A stretch of 64,000 nucleotides of DNA from assembly GCF_000705555.1 (NCBI RefSeq), contig NZ_JMQN01000011.1:186001-250000 (forward strand), read 5' to 3'. Source of the DNA: Marinobacterium lacunae. GTDB taxonomy: Bacteria > Pseudomonadota > Gammaproteobacteria > Pseudomonadales > Balneatricaceae. Below, piece after piece: positions 28,293 through 37,830 of the stretch. Each line of letters begins with the position of its first letter. The stretch's first letter is position 1. The position numbers and the translations under genes are program-made. The notes beneath the pieces were generated by a model, which saw only the letters and a program-made list of their open reading frames with translations, had not been told where the DNA came from and made no database searches.

Positions 28293-29174
28293 ATGGATCG
28301 ATTACAGGCAATGATCGTCTTCGTGCGCGTGCTGGAAGCCGGTTCGTTTTCAGGGGCTGCCCGCGTGCTGGACGTTGGGCAACCGGCGGTGTCCAAAACG
28401 GTGGCTCAGCTGGAGCAGCGGCTGAAAGTAAAACTATTGCTGCGCTCTACGCATGGGCTGACGCCGACCGAAGCGGGTTTACGCTTCTACGAGCGGGCGC
28501 GGATAGCCATTCAAGAGGCGGACGAGGCCGAACTGGCCGCGCGGGGCGCTGGAGGGGGATTGTCCGGCCGGCTGCGCATCTCGGCAGCCACCACATTCGC
28601 GCGCCTGCATATCATTCCTCACTTACCACAGTTCCTTGAGGCACATCCCGGCCTTGACGTAGACATGGTGCTGGACGATCGAATGATTGACCTGATCGCT
28701 GAAGGGATCGACATCTCGTTGAGAATGGGAACGCTGGCCGATACCAGCGCCGTGGCGCGCAAACTGGCGTCTTCGCGTTGCTCAGTGCTGGCGACCACCG
28801 AATACTTGACGAGAAAGGGGACACCGCAGGTCCCCGCCGACTTGGCCGACCACGAAACTATCGTCTACAGCCAATTGAACAATGTGTGGAAATTTCGTCG
28901 CGAGGGGACGGAGGTATCCGTTCTGGTCCATGGACGAGCGCGATTCAGCGCCGCCGAAGGCATCCGGGCCGCCGTACTCGCTGATATGGGTCTGACCATT
29001 GCCTCGGACTGGATGTTCGCTCCCGAGTTGGCCAATGGTCGTGTGCTTCGTCTGCTGGAGAGTTGGTCGTTACCTGACACTGACCTATGGGCGGTGTTTC
29101 CCACGGGACGCCTTGCCACAGCCAAGGCACGTATGTTCGCCAAGTTTGTGGAGAGCATTATGAAAGGAAGCTGA
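28293..29174 (+). CDS. LysR family transcriptional regulator
   Basis: A 293-residue LTTR. The N-terminal winged HTH (residues 1-60) reads MDRLQAMIVFVRVLEAGSF and then GQPAVSKTVAQLEQRL. The effector domain (about 90-290) has IDISLRMGTLADTSAVARKL near 137-156, typical of the CrgA/DsdC-like clade often named LysR family. It is divergent from the GST-crotonase-Prx-SDR operon and probably controls it; the inducer is unknown, perhaps an electrophile or quinone. Confidence 0.92.
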   Translation: MDRLQAMIVFVRVLEAGSFSGAARVLDVGQPAVSKTVAQLEQRLKVKLLLRSTHGLTPTEAGLRFYERARIAIQEADEAELAARGAGGGLSGRLRISAATTFARLHIIPHLPQFLEAHPGLDVDMVLDDRMIDLIAEGIDISLRMGTLADTSAVARKLASSRCSVLATTEYLTRKGTPQVPADLADHETIVYSQLNNVWKFRREGTEVSVLVHGRARFSAAEGIRAAVLADMGLTIASDWMFAPELANGRVLRLLESWSLPDTDLWAVFPTGRLATAKARMFAKFVESIMKGS

Positions 29175-29535
29175 AGCTATTGAGTTGACATTGATGCTTC
29201 CACAATGGTCTTTAATCCTAAATGCAGCCCCTGCTCTACAGTTGTGGCTAATGTCATTTCCTGTCCAGGATACCGACCCGGCTTAACAGGCTTTATTTTC
29301 CGGATTCTGAGACGCCCCTGCCTCGGATCCGGTGCTCTATCCGAAGCAGCGAGCGGAGACTTTTGCCCGTATTGACTTCAATACCATGAACAAACCAACT
29401 CACCTTTCTCAGCATTGCTTGACACGGCTGTCATTTGGATTTTGATTTACCATGAAAAATGCCATTGATGATGTGAAGCACATCATCAATGGCATAAAAA
29501 AATACAAAATCAAATCAATTACTTATAAAACGATC
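29175..29535. other. Non-coding gap between the LysR gene and guaA
   Basis: 361 bases without a credible gene. The right part, from about 29430, is AT-rich and holds the 17-bp hairpin listed separately and outer GATTTTG / CAAAATC arms. A 16-base block at 29450-29465 recurs at 25049-25064. The left part (29175-29430) shows no recognisable motif. Confidence 0.6.
29459..29500 (-). terminator. Long hairpin terminator downstream of guaA
   Basis: A perfect 17-bp stem, starting ATGCCATTGATG and closing with CATCAATGGCAT, has a 3-base AAG loop. T-runs flank it on both strands (ATTTTT on the minus side). It lies about 40 bases after the guaA stop and probably terminates the guaBA operon. Confidence 0.75.
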
Positions 29536-31116
29536 TCATTCCCACTCAATCGTGGCCGGCGGCTTACTTGAAACGTCATAGGTAACACGGGATACCTGAG
29601 CGATTTCATTGATAATTCGACCGGATACGGTTTCCAGAAGCTCGTACGGCAGATGTGCCCAACGTGCGGTCATAAAGTCGATCGTCTCGACAGCACGCAG
29701 TGCAATGACATACTCGTAACGGCGGCCATCGCCGACCACACCGACCGATTTCACCGGCAGGAACACGGCAAACGCCTGGCTGGTCTTGTGATACCAATCC
29801 GCCTTATGCAGCTCTTCGATAAAGATGGCATCCGCCTCACGCAGGATATCGGCGTACTCTTTCTTCACCTCACCCAGAATTCGGACACCCAGGCCCGGTC
29901 CCGGGAACGGGTGGCGATAAACCATATCGTACGGCAGCCCCAGCTCCAGACCGATCTTGCGGACTTCATCTTTGAACAGCTCACGCAGCGGTTCGACCAG
30001 TTCGAACTTCATATCTTCCGGCAAACCACCCACGTTGTGGTGCGACTTGATCACATGCGCCTTGCCGGTCTTGGCTGCGGCAGATTCGATCACGTCCGGA
30101 TAGATGGTTCCCTGAGCCAGGAAACGGCAATCGGTCAAGCGCGCAGCTTCATAATCGAACACTTCGATAAAGGTATTGCCGATGATTTTGCGCTTGGCTT
30201 CCGGATCGTTCACGCCTTCAAGACGACCGAGGAACTGATCTTCAGCATCGGAACGGATCACGTTAACACCCATGTTACGGGCAAACATATCCATTACCTG
30301 ATCGCCTTCGTGCTTGCGCAACAGGCCGTTGTCGACAAACACACAGGTCAAGCGATCGCCAATCGCCTTGTGCAGCAACGCTGCCACAACGGAAGAATCG
30401 ACACCGCCCGACAAACCGAGCAGCACCTTTTCATCACCAACCTGTGCACGCACTTTCGCGATCAGATCGTTGATGATATTGGCAGCAGTCCACAACTTCT
30501 CGGCACCGGAGATCTCGCACACGAAACGCTCCAGAATGCGCATACCCTGTTTGGTATGGGTCACCTCAGGGTGGAACTGAACACCGTAGAGTCCACGATT
30601 CGGATCGCACATAGCGGCAATCGGGGCCGACTCGGTGGAGGCGATCACGTGGAAACCTTCTGGCAACTCAACAACTTTGTCGCCATGACTCATCCACACA
30701 TCCAGAGAAAGAGAACCGTTGTTGGCGATATGGTCCTCGATACCCTCGAGCATGCGGCTTGGGCTGTCGGCCAGACGCACACGCGCATAACCGAATTCAC
30801 GCTTGTCGGAGCTGGCTACGCGACCGCCGAGCTGTTCGGCCATGGTCTGCATACCGTAGCAGATACCCAGCACCGGAATTCCCATATCGAACACACACGC
30901 CGGCGCACGAGGCGAATCCAGCTCGGTAACCGATTCAGGACCGCCAGCCAGGATAATCCCCTTGGGCGCAAACTCGCGGATCTCCTCTTCGGTCATGTCG
31001 AAGGCATGAATTTCAGAGTAAACCCCAATCTCACGTACGCGACGTGCGATCAGCTGAGTGTACTGGGATCCAAAATCAAGAATCAGGATACGTTGTGCGT
31101 GAATATCTTTGGTCAT
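29536..31116 (-). CDS. guaA: GMP synthase (glutamine-hydrolysing)
   Basis: About 526 residues. A class I amidotransferase domain (1-200) has the nucleophile in LGICYGMQ near residue 85 and the HPE triad part in QFHPEVTH near 178. The ATP pyrophosphatase domain has the P-loop [10 protein letters not shown] near 235. The dimerisation domain ends in the invariant ATIEWE. It aminates XMP to GMP. Start ATG at 31116 ([19 protein letters not shown]). The final codons coincide with a direct repeat at 24968, suggesting an insertion at its 3' end. Confidence 0.98.
   Translation of the reverse strand: MTKDIHAQRILILDFGSQYTQLIARRVREIGVYSEIHAFDMTEEEIREFAPKGIILAGGPESVTELDSPRAPACVFDMGIPVLGICYGMQTMAEQLGGRVASSDKREFGYARVRLADSPSRMLEGIEDHIANNGSLSLDVWMSHGDKVVELPEGFHVIASTESAPIAAMCDPNRGLYGVQFHPEVTHTKQGMRILERFVCEISGAEKLWTAANIINDLIAKVRAQVGDEKVLLGLSGGVDSSVVAALLHKAIGDRLTCVFVDNGLLRKHEGDQVMDMFARNMGVNVIRSDAEDQFLGRLEGVNDPEAKRKIIGNTFIEVFDYEAARLTDCRFLAQGTIYPDVIESAAAKTGKAHVIKSHHNVGGLPEDMKFELVEPLRELFKDEVRKIGLELGLPYDMVYRHPFPGPGLGVRILGEVKKEYADILREADAIFIEELHKADWYHKTSQAFAVFLPVKSVGVVGDGRRYEYVIALRAVETIDFMTARWAHLPYELLETVSGRIINEIAQVSRVTYDVSSKPPATIEWE
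29538..29547 (+). repeat. Putative attachment-site copy (guaA 3' end), right
   Basis: ATTCCCACTC, the complement of the last codons of guaA (Glu-Trp-Glu), is repeated exactly at 24968-24977. The intact guaA uses this copy, as expected when an island brings a replacement 3' end. Confidence 0.55.
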
Positions 31117-31158
31117 CTCTCGTGACTCCACCGAAACCCGGAGGCTCTAAAGCGATAA

Positions 31159-31190
31159 AAACGAAAAGTGGGGCGGCAACCGCCCCACTC
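31159..31190 (-). terminator. guaB-guaA intergenic terminator/attenuator
   Basis: The 9-bp stem GTGGGGCGG / CCGCCCCAC with a CAA loop is followed on the minus strand by TTTTCGTTTTT. It lies between guaB and guaA, so some transcripts probably stop after guaB while others read into guaA. Confidence 0.8.
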
Positions 31191-31213
31191 CCGTTAACAT
31201 CTCAGTTTAGCGA

Positions 31214-32765
<1,552 letters not shown>

Positions 32766-32794
32766 TTTACATCTCGGTTATGACAGAGGAAATC

Positions 32795-32823
32795 TTGCCA
32801 CGGATCACACTGCCATCTTGTAT
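32795..32823 (+). promoter_or_regulatory. xseA promoter
   Basis: TTGCCA and TTGTAT are separated by 17 bases, 24 bases before the xseA ATG. It is back-to-back with the guaB promoter 30 bases away. Confidence 0.45.
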
Positions 32824-32846
32824 TCGATCCACTGTAGAATGAGCGC

Positions 32847-34193
32847 ATGACTATACAACCCTCATCCAATCGTGCGCTAAGCGTCAGCGCGCTGAACAGG
32901 CAGGTAAAATCACTGCTTGAGCACTCGTTTTTATCCATCCAGGTCATCGGCGAAATCAGCAATTTTGCCCGCCCCTCATCCGGGCACTGGTACTTCACCC
33001 TGAAAGACGCAAAGGCACAGGTGCGCTGCGCCATGTTCCGCAACAGCAACCAACGGACAGGATTTGTACCTCGCGAGGGCGACGAAGTGCTGGTGACCGC
33101 CCGCGTCAGCCTGTACGAGGGCCGTGGCGACTATCAGTTGATTTGCGAGCGTATGGAAAAAAGCGGCCTTGGCCAGCTGCAGCAGGCTTTCGATGCTCTG
33201 AAGGCAAAACTGGACAAAGAGGGGCTTTTCGACGTCGCACGTAAACGCAGACTGCCGCCCCACCCCAAGCACCTGGGCGTTGTAACCTCTCCGAGCGGGG
33301 CCGCCATTCACGACATTCTCACCGTACTGAAGCGCCGTTTTCCTGGTTTGCCCGTCACGCTCTACCCGACGGCCGTACAGGGTGCCGAAGCTGCCGCGCA
33401 GATTGTCTCGGCCATCGAGCTGGCCAACCGGCATAACCAGTGCGACGTGCTGATTGTTGGCCGTGGTGGCGGATCACTTGAGGATCTCTGGCCATTCAAC
33501 GAAGAGATTGTCGCACGGGCTATCGTCGCATCGGCGATCCCAATCGTATCCGCCGTTGGCCATGAAGTGGATGTTTCAATCAGTGACCTGTGTGCAGACC
33601 AGCGTGCAGCCACCCCGTCGGCGGCAGCTGAGCTGTTAAGCCCCGACAGACACGCGCTTACGCTGCGCCTTTCGCAGCTCAAGAGAAGGCTTGAATCACG
33701 TATCTCCTGGCAGATTGAGCGTAAACGCCAACAGCTGCTCGGTACCCGACAGAGGCTTCGCCACCCCGGCGAGAAGATACGCGAACATATGCAGGCGCTG
33801 GATCGACTTGAGCTGCGCTTGCAACGCGGGATGCTGAGGCTTGTTCAGCAACGCAGGACACACCTGGCACAGACAACCCAGCGCCTTGCGCGACTCACGC
33901 CGACCCGGCGCATCGAGCAAAGCCGGCAACGTCTCGATCAAATCGAACAGCTATTACCGCGTTTGATCCAGCGGCATATAGAACGAAGCCGACTGCGCCT
34001 GGCACAACAGAGTGGCATGCTGCACTCGGTCAGCCCACTGGCCACTCTCGAGCGCGGTTACTCGATTCTTTTGAACCCGGCGGGACAAGCAGTGTCTTCA
34101 GCAGAACAGGTTACACCCGGTGACCGGCTCGACGCGCGATTGCATAAAGGCCGTTTGACCTGCACCGTGGAAAGTATTGAAACTGGAGAGTGA
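32847..34193 (+). CDS. xseA: Exodeoxyribonuclease VII large subunit
   Basis: A 448-residue protein. The N-terminal OB fold (residues 10-110; FLSIQVIGEISNFARPSSGHWYFTLKD) is followed by the catalytic domain with HPKHLGVVTSPSGAAIHDIL near 140-160, the acidic GRGGGSLEDLWPFNEE near 203-219 and SAVGHEVDVSISDL near 234-247. A long coiled-coil (about 270-390) binds small XseB subunits, and the end has a GYSIL motif. It degrades single-stranded DNA. Diverges from guaB, a common arrangement. Confidence 0.96.
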   Translation: MTIQPSSNRALSVSALNRQVKSLLEHSFLSIQVIGEISNFARPSSGHWYFTLKDAKAQVRCAMFRNSNQRTGFVPREGDEVLVTARVSLYEGRGDYQLICERMEKSGLGQLQQAFDALKAKLDKEGLFDVARKRRLPPHPKHLGVVTSPSGAAIHDILTVLKRRFPGLPVTLYPTAVQGAEAAAQIVSAIELANRHNQCDVLIVGRGGGSLEDLWPFNEEIVARAIVASAIPIVSAVGHEVDVSISDLCADQRAATPSAAAELLSPDRHALTLRLSQLKRRLESRISWQIERKRQQLLGTRQRLRHPGEKIREHMQALDRLELRLQRGMLRLVQQRRTHLAQTTQRLARLTPTRRIEQSRQRLDQIEQLLPRLIQRHIERSRLRLAQQSGMLHSVSPLATLERGYSILLNPAGQAVSSAEQVTPGDRLDARLHKGRLTCTVESIETGE

Positions 34194-34195
34194 TA

Positions 34196-35008
34196 ATGAG
34201 TTTGCGACGCTGGCTGCTTACAGCCCTGATGATTCCAACCACCGCCCTGGCCCTGCCAGAAGAGGCACGCGTACCCGGCGGTGTCGCCATCGTACCGCTG
34301 GACGGACTGGAAAGCGCCACGCCTCCAGTCGTCAACTATGGCAAGAACCGTGTCATGGTAGTGCCCGGATCCGATGCGAACTGGGTCGCGGTTGTGGGTA
34401 TCCCTCTGGATGCCAAGGCGGATGAAGCCCAGCAACTCACGCTTGAGCAGGGCGGATACAGCTTTCGCATTAACGACAAGGCCTATGAAAGCCAACACCT
34501 GACCGTCGCCAACAAGCGGTATGTCGAGCCCGACCCTGAAGATATCAAGCGCTGGCGAAAAGAGTCGGCAGAAATGGGGGCTGCCTTCAGGAGCTGGTCC
34601 GAACCCGAACACGCCATTACCGAATTCAAACTGCCTGCCGAAGGCCCTTTCAGCAGCCCGTTTGGCTTGAGGCGCTTCTTCAACGAACAGCCACGCAAAC
34701 CCCATAGTGGTCTGGACATAGCCGCCCCAACAGGCGCAGCGATAACGGCGCCGGCCCCGGGTAAAGTGGTCGCCGTCGGCAACTACTTTTTCAACGGCAA
34801 CACAGTGATAGTCGATCACGGCTATGGACTGACAACCATGTACTGTCACATGAGCCACATCGACGTGAAGCTCGGGGACACCCTGAAAACAGGGGACAGT
34901 ATTGGCCAGGTTGGCGCAACCGGGCGCGTGACCGGTCCCCACCTGCACTGGAGCGTCAGCCTGAACAATACGCGTGTTGACCCCTTGCTGTTCATCGACG
35001 GGAAATAG
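34196..35008 (+). CDS. M23 family (LytM) metallopeptidase
   Basis: About 270 residues. A signal peptide (SLRRWLLTALMIPTTALA) is followed by an N-terminal domain of about 110 residues and a LytM domain from about 150. Zinc ligands are visible in RKPHSGLDIAAP (H, D) and GPHLHWSV (HxH), with CHMSHIDV between. All ligands are intact, so it should be an active periplasmic peptidoglycan endopeptidase. The ATG at 34196 has GGAG 7 bases upstream; a GTG two codons earlier is the alternative. Confidence 0.92.
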   Translation: MSLRRWLLTALMIPTTALALPEEARVPGGVAIVPLDGLESATPPVVNYGKNRVMVVPGSDANWVAVVGIPLDAKADEAQQLTLEQGGYSFRINDKAYESQHLTVANKRYVEPDPEDIKRWRKESAEMGAAFRSWSEPEHAITEFKLPAEGPFSSPFGLRRFFNEQPRKPHSGLDIAAPTGAAITAPAPGKVVAVGNYFFNGNTVIVDHGYGLTTMYCHMSHIDVKLGDTLKTGDSIGQVGATGRVTGPHLHWSVSLNNTRVDPLLFIDGK

Positions 35009-35063
35009 CCCAACTGCTGTGGTAGTCTTGTGCGCTTAATTTTCGAAACACGGACATGCAAGA

Positions 35064-35690
35064 ATGAGTGACCTGATCCTGGAAACAATCGAGCAGCGCG
35101 CCAGCTACGGCATCGGCCGCCAGATGGGTGATCAACTGGCCCAGAACGGCTTCGACGGCGTCGACATCGAAGCCGCTGCGGCGGGCCTGAAGGATGCCTT
35201 CAACGGTGAAGCGCTGCGCGTAGACCCTGAAGACCTGTCTGCAGCCTTCAATGAACTGAGCAAAAGGCTGCGCGAGAAGCAGGAGCAGGAAGCCAAAGTT
35301 GCGATGCAGGCCGGCGTCGATTTCCTCGCTGACAACGGCAAACGCGACGGCGTTGTTACTCTGGAATCCGGTCTGCAATATGAAGTGATCGAGGCCGGTG
35401 ATGAAGCCTCAGCCAAGCCAGAGCGCAGCAGCAAAGTACGTGTTCACTATCACGGTACCTTCACCGATGGCCGCGTTTTCGACAGTTCCTATCAGCGCGG
35501 CACCCCGGCGGAGTTTCCGGTTGGCGGCGTCATTGCGGGCTGGACTGAAGCGCTTCAGCTGATGAATGTAGGCGCCAAATGGAAGCTCTACATCCCCTAC
35601 CAGTTGGCATACGGTGCACAGGGTTCACCGGGTGGTATCCCGCCCTACTCGACGCTGGTATTCGATGTCGAGCTGATCGACATCATCTGA
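35064..35690 (+). CDS. fklB: FKBP-type peptidyl-prolyl isomerase
   Basis: A 208-residue protein. The N-terminal dimerisation domain (residues 8-90; ASYGIGRQMGDQL) is followed by the FKBP domain from about 105 (ESGLQYEVIEAGDE, VRVHYHGTFTDGRVFDSSYQRG, PYQLAYG). It is very like E. coli FklB and lacks an obvious signal peptide, so it is probably cytoplasmic, although MIP-like exported forms exist. A strong terminator follows. Confidence 0.92.
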   Translation: MSDLILETIEQRASYGIGRQMGDQLAQNGFDGVDIEAAAAGLKDAFNGEALRVDPEDLSAAFNELSKRLREKQEQEAKVAMQAGVDFLADNGKRDGVVTLESGLQYEVIEAGDEASAKPERSSKVRVHYHGTFTDGRVFDSSYQRGTPAEFPVGGVIAGWTEALQLMNVGAKWKLYIPYQLAYGAQGSPGGIPPYSTLVFDVELIDII

Positions 35691-35697
35691 TCGAAAC

Positions 35698-35722
35698 GGG
35701 AGAGGCTAGCCTCTCCCTTTTT
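35698..35722 (+). terminator. Terminator of fklB
   Basis: The perfect 9-bp stem GGGAGAGGC / GCCTCTCCC with a TA loop is followed by TTTTT. It starts 8 bases after the stop codon. Confidence 0.9.
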
Positions 35723-35749
35723 ACGTGCTGCCTGTCAGGAGTGTATCGC

Positions 35750-36517
35750 GTGGAACTGCACTATCATCGTACCGGATCAGGCCCAACACTGATCATTCTG
35801 CATGGTCTGTTCGGCACTTGGGAGAACTGGGGCGCCCAGATAAAAATGCTCAGCGACCAATTTGATATCGTCGCGGCCGACCTGCGCAACCACGGCAGCT
35901 CCCCCCATAGTGACGCCGTCGACTATCGCTCGATGGCCGGAGATGTTATTGAGCTGATGGATCGCCTTGAGATAGAGCACGCGTTCATTCTCGGACACTC
36001 CATGGGTGGCAAAGTGGCTATGCAGCTAGCGATCGATCACCCATCCCGAGTGGATAAACTGATTGTCGCCGACATCGCGCCGGTCACCTACCCCCCGCAT
36101 CACAACGCCGTATTCCAAGGCTTGCTCAATGTCGATCTGAATACGATCAAGTCCCGGACCAACGCCGACCAGCAACTGGCCGAGCATGTAGACTCAGCAG
36201 GCGTGCGCGCCTTTCTGCTGAAAAATCTGCAGCGTGATGCTCAGGGTCGATTTGCCTGGAAGATGAATCTGGAATCCCTTCATCGAGAATATGACCACAT
36301 TGCGGCGGCTCCCTCAGAAGGGCAATACACAGGGCCTGTGCTTTTCATCAAGGGGGGCGATTCAGACTACCTGTTGCCGGAGCATGCTGAGGCGATCAAG
36401 ACTCGCTTTCCCAATGCCAGTTACAAGGTTATCGAAGGCACGGGGCATTGGCTGCATGCCGAAAAGCCCGGTGCATTTACGCGTCTGGTGGAAAGGTTTT
36501 TGGCCCATCAGGCCTGA
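35750..36517 (+). CDS. Alpha/beta-fold hydrolase, YbfF-type esterase
   Basis: About 255 residues. Alpha/beta hydrolase features: the oxyanion loop HGLFGTWENWG near residues 18-28, LRNHGSSPHSDAVDYRSMA near 45-63, the nucleophile serine in LGHSMGGKVAMQ near 82-93 and the catalytic histidine in GTGHWLHAEKP near 232. This matches E. coli YbfF (acyl-CoA/short-chain esterase). The GTG start at 35750 has AGGAG 8 bases upstream; the open frame extending to 35579 overlaps fklB and its terminator and is rejected. Confidence 0.9.
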   Translation: MELHYHRTGSGPTLIILHGLFGTWENWGAQIKMLSDQFDIVAADLRNHGSSPHSDAVDYRSMAGDVIELMDRLEIEHAFILGHSMGGKVAMQLAIDHPSRVDKLIVADIAPVTYPPHHNAVFQGLLNVDLNTIKSRTNADQQLAEHVDSAGVRAFLLKNLQRDAQGRFAWKMNLESLHREYDHIAAAPSEGQYTGPVLFIKGGDSDYLLPEHAEAIKTRFPNASYKVIEGTGHWLHAEKPGAFTRLVERFLAHQA

Positions 36518-37467
36518 TCATTGATGAAAGAACCGACCGGATACGGGATATCGAGCGCGCCAGCGTTGGCAAACTTCTTATTGATCTCGGCAAGTCGCTG
36601 CTGTATTTGCGCCATCTCCTGCTGGTATTCGGCCAACTGCTCCGCTCTTTGCTCATGCGCACGCTGTTCCTCCTCTAACGCCGCCCGACGTTCTTCGGAT
36701 TCGGCCTGGCGCTGCTCATAGCGCTCTATTACCGAGGGAGAGAACTCCTCCACCTGAGACTCCGTATTGGCATCTCCAGATGCCAAGGGAAGTTCCTGCT
36801 GCAACTCACTGGTACGCGGCTGCACACTCTCAGCCTGCTGGGCAACCTCCACATCACTCTGACGCTCAGACGCCGCTTCTTGCCGGTTGGCGCTGTTTTC
36901 GGATTCTTCGCTACCTTGAGTTGCCAGTCCCACCTGCGCATTGGTCGCCAACGCTCTGGCGGCGGCCGCCACCTTGAGATCCTGCCCAGACGGATCAGCC
37001 GGAGCCAGTGCTGCACGCAGAATAATCTGCGCCTTCTCAAGATCCGCCTGAGGGTCGTCACTGCTGACTGGGGCAGCGATGCTGACTTCACCGCCTACGG
37101 CATACTGTTTTCCGTTCGGCCCGCGCTCGTATGTAAAACTCGCACTGCCGGCCAAACCACCACCAGCGGCTTGATGCGCCTGCTCATGGGCTCGCACCTC
37201 ACGATCCCGGACGGCAAGTTCATCTATGAGCTGCTGATCCACATCCGAACTTCGCTGAGTACCGTTTACGCGCTTCTCGCCACGCAGACCGCTTCCGGTA
37301 TCATTCTGAGTAGAGGATTGTGAGCTGGATTGGGAAGAAGTGGCATCGGCAGGCGTCGAGTTTCTCTGCGCACGATCGCGCTCATCGACATTAGCCGCCT
37401 CAGCTCCACGATTGCTGGGGAGCTGGGAGGTGTAGGCTGTATATGATGATATAGCCGTAATCATCAT
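36508..37467 (-). CDS. Putative metalloprotease-like protein with HEQAH motif (SprA-related family)
   Basis: About 319 residues. Low-complexity ends flank a conserved core: the N-terminus is rich in S, T, Q and N (about 20-65). The core (about 85-180) has ELAVRDREVRAHEQAHQAA, an HExxH zinc-type motif, then GLAGSASFTYERGPNGKQYAVGGEVSI and a DPxxTxxKAQ-like segment (DPQADLEKAQIILRAAL). A Glu/Gln/Arg-rich coiled coil (about 255-305) ends the chain. This core is shared by the SprA-related proteins of unknown function; protease activity is untested. The ATG at 37464 is an equal start candidate. Confidence 0.8.
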   Translation of the reverse strand: MMITAISSYTAYTSQLPSNRGAEAANVDERDRAQRNSTPADATSSQSSSQSSTQNDTGSGLRGEKRVNGTQRSSDVDQQLIDELAVRDREVRAHEQAHQAAGGGLAGSASFTYERGPNGKQYAVGGEVSIAAPVSSDDPQADLEKAQIILRAALAPADPSGQDLKVAAAARALATNAQVGLATQGSEESENSANRQEAASERQSDVEVAQQAESVQPRTSELQQELPLASGDANTESQVEEFSPSVIERYEQRQAESEERRAALEEEQRAHEQRAEQLAEYQQEMAQIQQRLAEINKKFANAGALDIPYPVGSFINDQA

Positions 37468-37521
37468 GTCTTCCGAATTCGACTGCGCGCGAGGGCAAAC
37501 CCACTCTGCTCAGATCAGGAT

Positions 37522-37770
37522 TCAGGCACGCGTATCGATAATTAGACCCAGCGCTTCACTTGCCTCTTCTACCACCTGGGTACTGGCCCCTGCTGCGGTA
37601 GGATCTACAGTGGTCTCTTTCAGATTGGCGCCAATCTGGCTTCCAGATGCCAATTCCGGCTCCGGAGGCTGGCCAGAGCCCTGAATATCGCCTGCAGCAC
37701 GCTGCACACCATCAACACTACGATTCGTTTGATACAGTGCCGCGCTCTGGGAAAGAATTCCATTTATCAT
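37522..37770 (-). CDS. Small hypothetical protein upstream of the SprA-related gene
   Basis: An 82-residue protein I do not recognise. It begins MINGILSQSAALYQTNRSVDG, has a Gly/Pro/Glu-rich middle with no hydrophobic segment, and ends EASEALGLIIDTRA. It precedes the SprA-related gene on the same strand by 54 bases, has a -10-like TATAAT 36 bases upstream and an acceptable GGGTGAACG ribosome-binding context. A short IDxRA-type end is seen in some small motility-associated proteins, but that is only a resemblance. Confidence 0.6.
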   Translation of the reverse strand: MINGILSQSAALYQTNRSVDGVQRAAGDIQGSGQPPEPELASGSQIGANLKETTVDPTAAGASTQVVEEASEALGLIIDTRA

Positions 37771-37805
37771 CGTTCACCCCTCAACACTTTGTGAGTATCG
37801 GGAGC

Positions 37806-37811
37806 ATTATA
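37806..37811 (-). promoter_or_regulatory. -10 element upstream of the small hypothetical gene
   Basis: A perfect TATAAT on the minus strand, 35 bases before the ATG at 37770, just after the bioD stop. No good -35 at the usual distance. Confidence 0.35.
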
Positions 37812-37830
37812 GCGCGCCAAAAAAAATTGT

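Noticed and set aside
29653-31125. Open frame of 490 codons on the plus strand
   Set aside because: Antisense shadow of guaA with no domain signature.
35579-35749. 57-residue N-terminal extension of the YbfF-like esterase
   Set aside because: It runs through the fklB 3' end and its terminator; the GTG at 35750 has AGGAG at proper spacing.
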